The notes below the pieces were generated by a model that saw nothing but the letters and a program-made list of their open reading frames with translations, was not told the origin of the DNA and ran no database searches. This document shows, in pieces, positions 41,958 to 51,893 of a stretch of DNA of 64,000 nt. A program made the position numbers and the translations under genes. Numbering within the stretch: the first letter of the stretch is position 1; the number at the start of each line of letters is the position of its first letter. The stretch comes from Aquimarina atlantica (GTDB lineage Bacteria; Bacteroidota; Bacteroidia; Flavobacteriales; Flavobacteriaceae), in the NCBI RefSeq assembly GCF_000626715.1, contig NZ_AQRA01000001.1, forward strand, positions 62,001 through 126,000, read 5' to 3'.

Positions 41958-42938
41958 TCAATCGTAATGCAAACCTATTTTTTCTCTAACCGTATCTAAC
42001 AGCTTGATTAATTGGATGCTTTTTTCGAAACTCATGATTGTACTTTCTGTACGGTTTTGTAGCAACATCTCCTGTACATGAATAGCTTCATAGTTATAAC
42101 CGTTTGTAGTAACGTTAAATTCTATATGTTCTGATTTTCCTTCTTTTTGAATAGTGATAGAAGAGGGCTCATGAAAACGACTATTAATGATGAGTATTCC
42201 TTTTTCAAATTCGAGAGTAGCGGTTGTATCGGTTTCCTGGGTAACGGCACTAAATAGGGAAGCCGTAGCTCCATTTTTGTAAAGAAGCTGAATACTACAA
42301 TCTTCATCGACTCCTGTTTTTCCTATAGTAGCCTGGGCATTTACTTTTTCTGGGTACCCTAAAATACTTAACGCTGCAAATAGCGGGTATATACCTACAT
42401 CCAGCAGGCTACCACCTCCCAGTTTTTTGTTAAATACCCTTCCGTTGGGATCAAAAGCGGTTGTGAACCCAAAATCGGCTTTTAGTGTTTTTACTTTCCC
42501 AAGCGTATTAGACGCAACAACATCTAAAACATAGGAGTAATGCGGAAGAAAATACGTCCAAAGCGCTTCCATCAAGAATACTTTGTTCTTTTTTGCCAGT
42601 GCAATCATTTCTTCGACCTGGGTAGTATTCATAGCAAACGGTTTTTCGCAAAGCACCGCTTTCTTATGAGTAATGCACATCAACGTATTTTCATAATGAA
42701 ACACATGTGGCGTTGCAATATATACGACATCAATATCGGAATCCAGGCTTAAAGCTTCATAGTTATCATAACAGGTCGAAGCGTGATGCTCCTTCCCAAA
42801 CTCCTGAGCTTTTTTTAAACTCCTGCTTGCAACGGCATGAAGTTTTGCATTAGGAACCGATTTTAGGTCATTAGCAAATAAATGAGCTATTTTACCACAC
42901 CCAATGATTCCCCATTGTATAGTTTTTTCAACATGCAT
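41958..42938 (-). CDS. Gfo/Idh/MocA family oxidoreductase
   Basis: A 326-residue NAD(P)-dependent oxidoreductase: Rossmann motif WGIIGCGKIAHLFANDL, the sugar-binding EKP motif in AVLCEKPFAMNT, and the C-terminal substrate fold starting near 125 with EALWTYFLPHY. The fold acts on sugars, inositols or related polyols. Its start codon overlaps the stop of the sodium:solute symporter by one base (TAATG), so it is translated with the transporter and probably acts on the solute taken up. Confidence 0.9.
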   Translation of the reverse strand: MHVEKTIQWGIIGCGKIAHLFANDLKSVPNAKLHAVASRSLKKAQEFGKEHHASTCYDNYEALSLDSDIDVVYIATPHVFHYENTLMCITHKKAVLCEKPFAMNTTQVEEMIALAKKNKVFLMEALWTYFLPHYSYVLDVVASNTLGKVKTLKADFGFTTAFDPNGRVFNKKLGGGSLLDVGIYPLFAALSILGYPEKVNAQATIGKTGVDEDCSIQLLYKNGATASLFSAVTQETDTTATLEFEKGILIINSRFHEPSSITIQKEGKSEHIEFNVTTNGYNYEAIHVQEMLLQNRTESTIMSFEKSIQLIKLLDTVREKIGLHYD

Positions 42939-44617
42939 TAGGTTGTTATTTCTGATTTAGGCCCGATTATGGGTTGTATAAATATCGCGATAGTCATTAC
43001 CAGAACACATCCAAATAAATTGAGCCATAAATATGGCATCCAGTCATAATACCAGCCAAGAATTACAATTACCTGGGTAATAAGTGCCGCTACAAAGGTA
43101 GCGTTGCTATGTACAAATTTTACAAAGAACGCTAATAAGAATATGCCTAGCACATTTCCGTAAAAAATTGAACCAATGATATTTACCAACTGAATAAGGT
43201 TGTCGAATAAATCGGCAAAACAAGCCACTATGATCGCTAAAATACCCCATCCCAGAGTGAAAAATTTGGAAGCAGATACATAATGTTGATCGCTTTTTTC
43301 TTCGGCTACATTTCGTTTGTATAAATCGATTGCGGTAGTTGATGCTAAGGCATTTAGCTCTGAAGCTGTAGAAGACATGGCAGCAGATAAGATAACAGCC
43401 AGAAGCAGGCCGATAAGCCCTCTGGGCAGATTGTTTAAAATAAAATGAATAAATACGTAATCCTTATCGTTTATCTCTACTGCAGCGTCTGCTTTTTTGA
43501 TTACTGTTTTTGCAGTTTCACGAATTTCTTTTTCTTTTTTGTTTAGTTCCTGAATTCGATTTTTATTTTCTGGTTTTTGCTCGGTCAGATACCCTTTAAT
43601 TGCAGCATCTTTTGCATCATGAATTTCTGCAAGTTCGTTTTCTAATGTGGTATATTGCGCTGCATATTCTGTATTAAGAACAGCTTCTTTTCCTTTGGGA
43701 TTAAAATTTAGAGGAGATGCATTAAATTGATAAAAAACAAATACCATCACTCCAACTAAAAGAATAAAAAACTGCATAGGTACTTTGAGTAATCCGTTAA
43801 ACAAAAGCCCTAGCTGACTTTCTTTTATAGATTTACCGGTTAAATATCGTTGTACCTGGCTTTGGTCTGTACCAAAGTAGGAGAGGGCCAAAAATGTTCC
43901 TCCAATGATTCCACTCCAGAACGTATACCGATTATCGAGATCAAACGAGAAGTCAAGAACTTCCATTTTTCCACTGGCACCTGCAATATCCAATGCTTTA
44001 GAAAAGGTAATTCCTTCTGGGAGGTAACTTATGATAATAAAAAAGGCAACCAACATTCCAATAAAAATAATACCCATCTGTTGTTTCTGGGTAATATTAA
44101 CTGCTTTTGTTCCTCCAGAAACAGTGTATATAATTACTAGTATACCTATGATAATATTTAAAGTAATTAGATCCCAGCCTAGTACAGACGATAAAATTAT
44201 GGCAGGCGCAAAGATAGTAATCCCGGCGGCTAATCCTCTTTGAACCAAGAATAGGATTGCGGTTAAACTTCTGGTTTTGAGATCGAATCGACTTTCGAGG
44301 TATTCATATGCTGTATAGACATTTAGCTTATGATACATTGGGATAAATACCATACAAATAACCACCATAGCAATAGGAACTCCAAAATAAAATTGCACAA
44401 AACCCATTCCGTCATGAAAAGCTTGTCCCGGAGCAGAAAGAAAAGTAATAGCACTTGCCTGCGTTGCCATTACCGATAGACCAATGGTCCACCAATGTGC
44501 ATCATTTCCTCCTCGAATATAATCTTTTACATTTTTACTGCCTTTGGTTTTCCAGGCACCATATAACACTATAAATAGTAAGGTCCCTAGTAGTACGATC
44601 CAATCTATGGTTTGCAT
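42938..44617 (-). CDS. sodium:solute symporter (SSS family)
   Basis: A 559-residue transporter with about 13-14 transmembrane helices and the SSS hallmarks GGNDAHWWTIGLSVMATQAS and AMSSTASELNALASTTAIDL. Between about residues 305 and 375 it carries a hydrophilic, charged, coiled-coil-like insert (NELAEIHDAKDAAIKGYLTE, NRIQELNKKEKEIRETAKTV), longer than the usual loop. Substrate unknown; the coupled Gfo/Idh/MocA gene suggests a sugar or polyol. Inner membrane. Confidence 0.9.
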   Translation of the reverse strand: MQTIDWIVLLGTLLFIVLYGAWKTKGSKNVKDYIRGGNDAHWWTIGLSVMATQASAITFLSAPGQAFHDGMGFVQFYFGVPIAMVVICMVFIPMYHKLNVYTAYEYLESRFDLKTRSLTAILFLVQRGLAAGITIFAPAIILSSVLGWDLITLNIIIGILVIIYTVSGGTKAVNITQKQQMGIIFIGMLVAFFIIISYLPEGITFSKALDIAGASGKMEVLDFSFDLDNRYTFWSGIIGGTFLALSYFGTDQSQVQRYLTGKSIKESQLGLLFNGLLKVPMQFFILLVGVMVFVFYQFNASPLNFNPKGKEAVLNTEYAAQYTTLENELAEIHDAKDAAIKGYLTEQKPENKNRIQELNKKEKEIRETAKTVIKKADAAVEINDKDYVFIHFILNNLPRGLIGLLLAVILSAAMSSTASELNALASTTAIDLYKRNVAEEKSDQHYVSASKFFTLGWGILAIIVACFADLFDNLIQLVNIIGSIFYGNVLGIFLLAFFVKFVHSNATFVAALITQVIVILGWYYDWMPYLWLNLFGCVLVMTIAIFIQPIIGPKSEITT

Positions 44618-44682
44618 AAGTTGATTGATTAAATTAGTTTATTTACTGATTGATGGTTGGGGTTGTTTTCTATACAGAAGAA

Positions 44683-44793
44683 TTATGAATAAGAATTAGT
44701 GATCAAATAGAACAATAGTATATAAACTGCGTTAGCGATTAATACTGCACTATATAATTTTTTCCACTCTCTTTTTTCTTCTTTCTTTTCCAT
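44683..44793 (-). CDS. 36-residue single-pass membrane peptide
   Basis: A short frame between the symporter and the PIG-L gene: MEKKEEKREWKKLYSAVLIA then one hydrophobic stretch (NAVYILLFYLITNSYS). A charged N-terminus and a single C-terminal transmembrane helix are visible, with a good start and stop and no other use of this DNA. It lies 65 nt upstream of the symporter gene, so it may be a small subunit or accessory peptide of that transporter, as for other symporter-linked micropeptides. That role is inference. Confidence 0.6.
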   Translation of the reverse strand: MEKKEEKREWKKLYSAVLIANAVYILLFYLITNSYS

Positions 44794-44826
44794 ACTAAAA
44801 ATTGCTAGATTAGATATATTTGGTGT

Positions 44827-47325
44827 TTATTTTCCTAAGGAAAGCATATTCGCAAAAAGTCGATATGCACCTGATACTCCTGCCGGAAACTCTCTAAAAA
44901 AACTAAGTCCGGTATATACATAATGTCCTTTACCATATTTGGCAATTAATAGAGGACCTCTTTTTTTAGACTCCCCTTTATCATTGGCCGCCAAAATAGG
45001 AGTGTACTCTTTTGACCATTCATTAGGGAAATACAATCCTCTTTCCTGCACCCATCCTTCAAAATCATTAGCAGTGATTTTATTAGGTGAATTTAATACC
45101 TGATGCTCTGGTGCTAAAAAGGTAATTTTTGCATTTTCATCGGTTACCCGATCTCTGGATAATTTAAGAGGGTATGGGCCTAAGTTATCAGTTACTTTTA
45201 ACCTATGACTGGTATTGTATTGAATGATCAGGTTTCCTCCATTTTTTACATACTCTAATAGGTATTGTTGTTTAAATTTTAGCTGTTCTACAGTGTTATA
45301 AGCCCTAATTCCTACTACAATAGCATCAAAAGGTTGTAAACTTTCTGTAGAAATAGATTCTGGATCAATTGTGGTTACTTTATAGCCTATTTGCTGTAAA
45401 CTTTCTGGTACTACATCTCCGGCACCTTCTATATATCCAATATTTTCTCCTTTCTTTTTAATATCCAAACGTACAACTTTGGTCTCAGATGGTAATACTA
45501 CAGTTTGGTATGGAATATGGTCATAATCAATAGTAATGACTTCTTTTGAATATAGATTTCCATTGATTTCTATTTTTGGCGAAATATAGCCTTCACTTTG
45601 AGTCTGAGGCGATGTAAGGGTAAAAACGATTGTTTTTTCTTCTCCTTTTTGAGAGAGATTAAAATTAATAGCGGCAGGAGTCACTTGCCAACCTTCTGGA
45701 TGTGTTAATGTAACCTTTCCATTTAAGTTCGCTTTACCAGCTTTTATAGTAACAGGAATTTGTTTTGAAGCACCGTTAGCGTAGATAATTACTTTATCTT
45801 TTATACTTGCAGAAATAGCAGGAATAATCTCGAATGGTTTATATACTTCTCCTTTAACAGGATCGTTTGTTTTGTATACAACGTCTTTAGAAAAAGGGAT
45901 AGAAACTCCATCGAGTACTACTGTAAACAAAGCTTTGATTTTATGATCTGTTTCTGGTTTTCCGATTAGTTTTTGATCATTAACATTATACATCCCCAGT
46001 GTACCTTTATTGGTGAGCCAATAAGGATTAGTAAAATCAAAATTAGATGGGATACTACCTTTAAATTCGAAATTATTTCGGATATTGTTTTTTAGAACTT
46101 TTTCAGAAACATCATTAATATTAACTGCAGCAATTTTGATAGATTGCAGAGTCATAGTATTCGCACTTCTATTGATCGCTTCTACTTTTAGTATAACTTC
46201 GCTTCCTTTAGTAGCATTTGCTTCGGTCGCAACAGCTTCCAGGTAAAGACCAGAAACAGCAGCAATAATTTCTTGAATCTCTTTAGTTTTAACAGCTTTC
46301 CAATGTTTATTTTCTAATTGCTGAATTAATTGATATGCTTTTACTAATTGAGGAAGAATAGCAGGTGGATTCTTGAAATCAAAATCTTTTTCTACCTGGT
46401 ATAGAATATCACCAATAGCTTTACCTCCTTTAACACGATTCCATGAGGTATCAATTCCTTCAAAAATATTTGTTTTATCTTTTGGTAAATCGCCTTTAAT
46501 AAGTTCTACATATTCACTTTGTTGTCCACGACTACCTGTACTACCAAATCCCTGTGATTTGTGCTGGCTACGGCTTAATGATGCTATTTCTGTGTTAGAA
46601 AGCCCCAGAGAAGGATAATATATTCCCGTATCAAACGCTAATAAATTGGTTTTATCTGCTTTTGCGAATTTTTCTCGACTACCATAAAACCACCAGGAAG
46701 TATTAAAGAATAATCTTTTGGGTTGCCAGGTTTCTGTATAGTTAAGCTGATCTGGATATACTGTTTTATCCCCAGTTATATCAAAAGCTTCTACACTTAA
46801 CATTGCCGAAGATGTATGATGACCATGAGTACTACCGGGAGTCCTGTGATTAAAACGATTGATGATTATATCTGGTTTAAAATTTCGTATTGCCCATACG
46901 ACATCTCCCAGTACTTCTTTTTTATCCCAGATAGAAAGTGTTTCGTCGGGATGTTTAGAATATCCAAAGTCATTAGCACGGGTAAACAATTGCTCTCCTC
47001 CATCGGTTCTACGAGCCGCTAATAATTCCTGGGTTCTAATTACACCTAATAATTCTCTAATCTCGGGGCCTATCAAATTTTGTCCACCATCTCCCCGGGT
47101 AAGAGATAAATATGCTGTTCTGGCTTTTACCTGATTAGACATATAGGATATAAGTCGGGTATTTTCATCATCGGGATGAGCTGCAACATATAATACAGAT
47201 CCTAAAAAATTAAGTTTTTTTATAGCTTGATGAATTTCTGCTGCATTGGGTTTATTGGGTTGTTGTCCTTGTATAACGTATGGAAATAGGATACCAAAAC
47301 AGGCTATAAAAAATAATTTTCGCAT
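44827..47325 (-). CDS. exported PIG-L (LmbE-type) deacetylase
   Basis: An 832-residue exported protein. Signal peptide KLFFIACFGILFPYVIQGQ; then a PIG-L/LmbE domain (about 28-280) with the zinc motif YVAAHPDDENTRL, RGDGGQNLIG and NHRTPGSTHGHHTSSAM; then beta-sandwich regions and a C-terminal part (PFDAIVVGIRAYNTVEQLKF, NGGNLIIQYNTSHRL) resembling a class I glutamine-amidotransferase-like fold. PIG-L enzymes deacetylate GlcNAc-type sugars; here in the periplasm. Flanked by two sodium:solute symporters and an oxidoreductase, it may release or modify the transported sugar. Start taken at MRKLFF, five codons into the longest frame. Confidence 0.85.
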   Translation of the reverse strand: MRKLFFIACFGILFPYVIQGQQPNKPNAAEIHQAIKKLNFLGSVLYVAAHPDDENTRLISYMSNQVKARTAYLSLTRGDGGQNLIGPEIRELLGVIRTQELLAARRTDGGEQLFTRANDFGYSKHPDETLSIWDKKEVLGDVVWAIRNFKPDIIINRFNHRTPGSTHGHHTSSAMLSVEAFDITGDKTVYPDQLNYTETWQPKRLFFNTSWWFYGSREKFAKADKTNLLAFDTGIYYPSLGLSNTEIASLSRSQHKSQGFGSTGSRGQQSEYVELIKGDLPKDKTNIFEGIDTSWNRVKGGKAIGDILYQVEKDFDFKNPPAILPQLVKAYQLIQQLENKHWKAVKTKEIQEIIAAVSGLYLEAVATEANATKGSEVILKVEAINRSANTMTLQSIKIAAVNINDVSEKVLKNNIRNNFEFKGSIPSNFDFTNPYWLTNKGTLGMYNVNDQKLIGKPETDHKIKALFTVVLDGVSIPFSKDVVYKTNDPVKGEVYKPFEIIPAISASIKDKVIIYANGASKQIPVTIKAGKANLNGKVTLTHPEGWQVTPAAINFNLSQKGEEKTIVFTLTSPQTQSEGYISPKIEINGNLYSKEVITIDYDHIPYQTVVLPSETKVVRLDIKKKGENIGYIEGAGDVVPESLQQIGYKVTTIDPESISTESLQPFDAIVVGIRAYNTVEQLKFKQQYLLEYVKNGGNLIIQYNTSHRLKVTDNLGPYPLKLSRDRVTDENAKITFLAPEHQVLNSPNKITANDFEGWVQERGLYFPNEWSKEYTPILAANDKGESKKRGPLLIAKYGKGHYVYTGLSFFREFPAGVSGAYRLFANMLSLGK

Positions 47326-47454
47326 AACTTCTGGGTGCAATTTTTAATTGAGTTTCTCCAAATATAAAAAGATAAAATTCTCAGAATTGTGGTTTAAGGA
47401 TACTTTAACAGGAAGTCCTTATCAATTATCTTTTAAGAAGACAACTTTATACAA

Positions 47455-48771
47455 CTACACTTCTTTTGGTGCTTTGGATCTATAAATTAGCCCTAATAAT
47501 GACCCTAAAAGCACGGTTATAGCAATAGTTGGAGTAGGACCAAAGACGAGTATACCAATTATTAATCCTAAGAGACCTCCTAATGCACTGGCCAGAAATC
47601 TTCCGCTATTTCTTTTTTGCAGTATAACATATATCATCGCTATAGAAAGTGTCATTCGCAATGCAGCACCTACAATAGTTATATCCACAATACTTCTCCA
47701 AAATAATGCTACTATAAAAGCAACAATGACGGTAATAATCGTAGCATATCGTAAAGATTTTACTTTTTGTTCTTCTTTAGTAGCAGAAACAATATGAGAA
47801 GCCACAGCAAAAATAGAGGTATCTGCAGTACTCATTAAACCTGCAAAAAAAAGTACAAGCAAAAGTGGTAGCCATGATTGTGCTATAAAGTTTTGCATAG
47901 CATAAACAAATACGGTGTCGGGATCTAAATTAGGATTTTGAATATAGGTGTATAACCCAATTATAAGTAATAAAAAGACAATACATAAAACTGGGATAAT
48001 AGCAAGACTTAATCCTCTTTTTAATGATTTTTCATCTTTAGCAGCATAACAAAGCTGGTATCGATCTGCTAACCCAAAAACAGATAGCCCCCCGTATAGT
48101 ACTAAACCTACAACACTACCAATAGTCACATTATTACCCGTAGTACTGCTAAGAATCATACCAAAATCCTTACTATCAAACATGCCATAAATTAGTATAC
48201 AGAGAAATGCTATGATAATTACTGCCTGAAAAATATCGGTAATAATTACAGCTTTAAAACCAGAAAATAAAACATATACCATCACTACAATTGCTGTAAT
48301 CAATAGTGCGGTTTCGTAAGGAAGAATTTCGAAGAAAGCAATAATCTTTGCACCACCTGCCAGGGATAATAATATCCAGAAAAATTGAACAGCTATAGTT
48401 ATAAAATTGGTAACGGTAGCTGTATTTTTATTATTTGTAACAAAAGCAGGTAGATCTCCCTGTGTATAGAACTTACCTTGTTTAGATAGCTTTTTTATTT
48501 TTGGTGCGGCCCAAAACGCAAATAAAAAATAACCAATTACTGATCCCAAAGACATGGCAAAAAGTCCCCAACCAAATTTGTAGGCATAACCTGTATATGT
48601 AATTAGAGTGCTGACTCCAATTGCACCTGCGAATTTAGAGAATAAAATAGCATAAGCACTTTTATTTCTGCCTCCGATAAGAAAATCTTCACTTGATGAT
48701 GATCTGGATATATAAATCGATAAACCTATGATTAAGATGATGTAAGTACTTAGATAAAGGTAGATTTCCAT
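47455..48771 (-). CDS. sodium:solute symporter (SSS family)
   Basis: A 438-residue transporter with about 13 transmembrane helices. SSS-family features include EDFLIGGRNKSAYAILFSKF and GLMSTADTSIFAVASHIVS. It is shorter than the symporter at 42938 and lacks the charged insert. Solute unknown. The gap to mutS2 is only 7 bp, so the two may share a transcript although their functions are unrelated. Confidence 0.88.
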   Translation of the reverse strand: MEIYLYLSTYIILIIGLSIYISRSSSSEDFLIGGRNKSAYAILFSKFAGAIGVSTLITYTGYAYKFGWGLFAMSLGSVIGYFLFAFWAAPKIKKLSKQGKFYTQGDLPAFVTNNKNTATVTNFITIAVQFFWILLSLAGGAKIIAFFEILPYETALLITAIVVMVYVLFSGFKAVIITDIFQAVIIIAFLCILIYGMFDSKDFGMILSSTTGNNVTIGSVVGLVLYGGLSVFGLADRYQLCYAAKDEKSLKRGLSLAIIPVLCIVFLLLIIGLYTYIQNPNLDPDTVFVYAMQNFIAQSWLPLLLVLFFAGLMSTADTSIFAVASHIVSATKEEQKVKSLRYATIITVIVAFIVALFWRSIVDITIVGAALRMTLSIAMIYVILQKRNSGRFLASALGGLLGLIIGILVFGPTPTIAITVLLGSLLGLIYRSKAPKEV

Positions 48772-48778
48772 ACGGAGT

Positions 48779-50950
48779 TTATTTTTTTCTTTCTACAAAT
48801 TCTAATTGATCAATACTTACATTAGTAGTAAAAACCCCGTAATTAACAATAGCTTTTCCTTTTTCTATGCTGTCTATGGTTCCTATAGATTTTCCATCAA
48901 TCATTCGTACTCGATCACCAGTTTTTAGAGTTACTTTTGGTTTTGCCGCTTCGATCTTTTCTTCTTTCTTTTTTTCTTCTTTTTTCTTTTTACGAATTAC
49001 CTGTACTTTTTCTTTAACTTCTTTTACGACTTTTTGCTCTTTGGCTTTTTCTACTTTTCGTTGCTTAGGGCTTTGTTTTTTTCGTTTGGAGTTTTCTACC
49101 TCAACGATTTTTATAAATTCATTGATTAGCTCTCTTTTTCTCTTATTATTAAAGTATTTTTCGCTAAGATCATCAATTTTTTGACCCAGATAGATCATTC
49201 TTTGATTACTGTCATATAACTCCTGATAGCTTTCTAGCTTACGCTGAATACGCTGATTTGTCTTTTCTAAGCGTTCCTTTTCTTCTTCTGCTTTTTGCTC
49301 TTTGGTTTTGAGGCCAGCAGTAGTTTTTTGTAGTTTTGATCTTTCTTTTTGAAGATTAGCAATACTTTTATCAAAACGAATTTTACCGCGCTCTACTTTT
49401 TTCTTTGCTTTATTGATTAGGCTATATGGGATTCCGTTTTTTTGAGCGACTTCAAAAGTAAAAGAACTTCCTGCTTCACCTAAGTGTAATTTAAAAAGGG
49501 GTTCTAGTGTTTTTGAATCGAATAACATATTTGCATTACTCATATTTGGTAACTCATTAGCCAGCATTTTTAAATTGGCATAATGGGTTGTGATGATCCC
49601 AAAAGACCCTCTTTCATAGAACACCTCGAGGAAAGCTTCAGCTAGCGCGCCACCAAGTTCTGGATCACTACCTGTTCCAAACTCATCAATTAGAAATAGT
49701 GTTTTGTTATTACATTTTCGTAAGAAATAATTCATATTCTTCAAACGATAACTGTATGTGCTTAGGTGGTTTTCTATAGATTGATTATCACCTATATCGG
49801 TAAGAATCACATCGAATAGACACATTCTACTGTATTCATGTACCGGAATTAGCATTCCGCTTTGCAACATTACCTGTAGTAAACCAATAGTTTTTAAGGT
49901 AATACTTTTTCCACCGGCATTAGGACCAGAAATAACAATAATTTGATTATTCTCATTTAATGTTATAGTCTGCGGGAAGGTTTTCTCTCCTTTTATTGTA
50001 TTGGTATGATATAATAAAGGATGATATGCGTCTTTAAGTGTTAACTCTCTATCGGTAGTGATTTTTGGCAATACAGCATTAAGTTGACCTGCATATTTTG
50101 ATTTTGCCGAAACAACATCGATATTACTTAGGTATTCCTGATAGTCCTTGAATAATTCTATAAACGGACGTAATTTGTTAGTGAGTGCTTTTAATATTTT
50201 TACAACTTCTTCTCGTTCTTCATATTGAAGATTACTGAGCTCACGACTATATTGTAAAGTAGCTTCGGGTTCTATGTAGACAATACTTCCCGTTTTAGAA
50301 TTACCCATAATAGCGCCTTTTACTTTACGCCTGTACATAGCTGCTACTGCCAGAACTCTTCTGTTATCTACGACACTTTCTTTAATTTCATCCAGGTAGC
50401 CCAAACTATTATATCGGGCTAAATCTTTTCCGAAACTTCCATTTAGTCTTCCCTGTACACTATGAATATCTTTTCGAAGGCGTTGTAATACAGGAGAAGC
50501 ATTATCTTTAACCTCTCCGAACTTATCAATTACCATTTCGATTAGATGAATAACCTCTTTGGTAAATGTTACTGTAGAAGATGTTTGGTATAGGGTAGGG
50601 TATAGCTCAGCATTTTTTCTAAAAAAATAGAGTAAATCATTAGTAGTAGTACTAATAGAAATCAATCGTTTTAGATTTGGGGCTTCTAAAAAAGTATTTT
50701 CAATATTTAATAATTGAATTTCTTTATTAATACTATCGAATCCATGATTGGGTATACGGGTATCATTGAATAATGAAGATTTGTATTCGAATACTTCTTG
50801 TAAGGCAATATGAAGCTGCTCTTCGGTATCGAAGGGAGCAATTTGCAATGCTTTTAACTTACCAAAATCTGTATTGCACTGTTCTGCAATATGTTTTTGC
50901 ACAGTATCAAATTCTAGATCGTCTAGTGTTTTTTTAGAAATACGAATCAT
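48779..50950 (-). CDS. mutS2: MutS2-type protein without Smr domain
   Basis: A 723-residue MutS-superfamily ATPase of the MutS2 type: clamp/lever helices, then the ATPase with Walker A GPNAGGKS (342-349), the DEFGTGSDPELGGALAEAFL block and the GIITTHYANLK helix. A long coiled coil and a K/E-rich linker follow, then a KOW-like end (LKTGDRVRMIDGKSIGTIDS). MutS2 in other phyla usually ends with an Smr endonuclease domain; none is present here, as in other Bacteroidota copies as I remember them. In the family it acts on stalled ribosomes or recombination intermediates; here the nuclease step is missing. Confidence 0.88.
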   Translation of the reverse strand: MIRISKKTLDDLEFDTVQKHIAEQCNTDFGKLKALQIAPFDTEEQLHIALQEVFEYKSSLFNDTRIPNHGFDSINKEIQLLNIENTFLEAPNLKRLISISTTTNDLLYFFRKNAELYPTLYQTSSTVTFTKEVIHLIEMVIDKFGEVKDNASPVLQRLRKDIHSVQGRLNGSFGKDLARYNSLGYLDEIKESVVDNRRVLAVAAMYRRKVKGAIMGNSKTGSIVYIEPEATLQYSRELSNLQYEEREEVVKILKALTNKLRPFIELFKDYQEYLSNIDVVSAKSKYAGQLNAVLPKITTDRELTLKDAYHPLLYHTNTIKGEKTFPQTITLNENNQIIVISGPNAGGKSITLKTIGLLQVMLQSGMLIPVHEYSRMCLFDVILTDIGDNQSIENHLSTYSYRLKNMNYFLRKCNNKTLFLIDEFGTGSDPELGGALAEAFLEVFYERGSFGIITTHYANLKMLANELPNMSNANMLFDSKTLEPLFKLHLGEAGSSFTFEVAQKNGIPYSLINKAKKKVERGKIRFDKSIANLQKERSKLQKTTAGLKTKEQKAEEEKERLEKTNQRIQRKLESYQELYDSNQRMIYLGQKIDDLSEKYFNNKRKRELINEFIKIVEVENSKRKKQSPKQRKVEKAKEQKVVKEVKEKVQVIRKKKKEEKKKEEKIEAAKPKVTLKTGDRVRMIDGKSIGTIDSIEKGKAIVNYGVFTTNVSIDQLEFVERKK

Positions 50951-51038
50951 ACTTTTTTTTACCCTATTTTTGGGTTATATTCGATCAATTTTAGAACAGG
51001 GCAAAAGTACACAATTGCTATAATTTTTTGACATCTAT

Positions 51039-51704
51039 ATGAATGTAAATATTGAACCTTCTTGGAATCAGCAACTTAAAGAAGAATTTGACAAGCCGTA
51101 TTTTGCTTCATTAGTAGGTTTTGTGAAAACAGAATATAAAAATAACACGTGTTATCCAAAAGGAAGTGACATATTTTCTGCTTTTGATCATTGTAGTTTT
51201 GATGATGTTAAAGTGGTTGTAATTGGTCAGGATCCTTATCACGGAGTCGGGCAAGCTAATGGTTTGTGTTTCTCTGTTAGTGATGGTATTGATATGCCAC
51301 CATCATTGATAAATATTTTTAAGGAAATTGAAACAGACTTGAAACTGCCTTTTCCTTCAAATGGAAATTTAGAACGTTGGGCAAAACAAGGCGTTTTATT
51401 ATTAAATGCTACACTCACTGTTAGAGCACATCAAGCTGGATCTCATCAAAACAAAGGATGGGAACAATTTACAGATGCAGTTATTCAAACGATATCCGAT
51501 ACAAAAAAGAATGTTGTTTTTTTACTGTGGGGTGGTTATGCTAAGAAAAAAGGAGCTAAGATAGACAGATCAAAACATCATGTTTTAACTAGTGGGCATC
51601 CTTCTCCATTAAGTGCTAATAGAGGATATTGGTTTGGAAATAAACACTTTAGTAAGACCAATTCATACTTGCTTGAAACGAATCAAACTGAAATAAATTG
51701 GTAA
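51039..51704 (+). CDS. ung: uracil-DNA glycosylase (family 1)
   Basis: A 221-residue family 1 uracil-DNA glycosylase, which removes uracil from DNA in base-excision repair. The catalytic Asp65 lies in GQDPYHGVGQANGL; the second key motif HPSPLSANRGYW has His187. Length and motif order match E. coli Ung (229). It is transcribed divergently from mutS2 with a short 88 bp region between. Confidence 0.96.
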   Translation: MNVNIEPSWNQQLKEEFDKPYFASLVGFVKTEYKNNTCYPKGSDIFSAFDHCSFDDVKVVVIGQDPYHGVGQANGLCFSVSDGIDMPPSLINIFKEIETDLKLPFPSNGNLERWAKQGVLLLNATLTVRAHQAGSHQNKGWEQFTDAVIQTISDTKKNVVFLLWGGYAKKKGAKIDRSKHHVLTSGHPSPLSANRGYWFGNKHFSKTNSYLLETNQTEINW

Positions 51705-51710
51705 ATATGC

Positions 51711-51893
51711 TTATGCCGCGTTAGGTATCTTAGAAGATTTCGACTTATCTGAAGATTGATCAGATACCGAATTAATCTGAACTTTTTGTGTTTTTGATTT
51801 CTTTTTGTCTGTATCAACAGATTGCATGCTTAATTTAAGCAGAACAAAATTGAAGACAATAAGGCTTGCGAGAATTATTAAAAAAGTTACCAT
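51711..51893 (-). CDS. 60-residue single-pass membrane protein
   Basis: A small protein with one N-terminal transmembrane helix (VTFLIILASLIVFNFVLLKL) and a hydrophilic, K/S/D-rich tail (KKKSKTQKVQINSVSDQSSD). It is convergent with ung, ending 7 nt after it. No family is recognised. The clean helix-plus-tail design supports a real gene. Confidence 0.5.
   Translation of the reverse strand: MVTFLIILASLIVFNFVLLKLSMQSVDTDKKKSKTQKVQINSVSDQSSDKSKSSKIPNAA

Noticed and set aside
49000..49200. Plus-strand serine/phenylalanine-rich frame
   Set aside because: Mirror of the lysine/glutamate-rich linker of mutS2 on the other strand; no independent signals.
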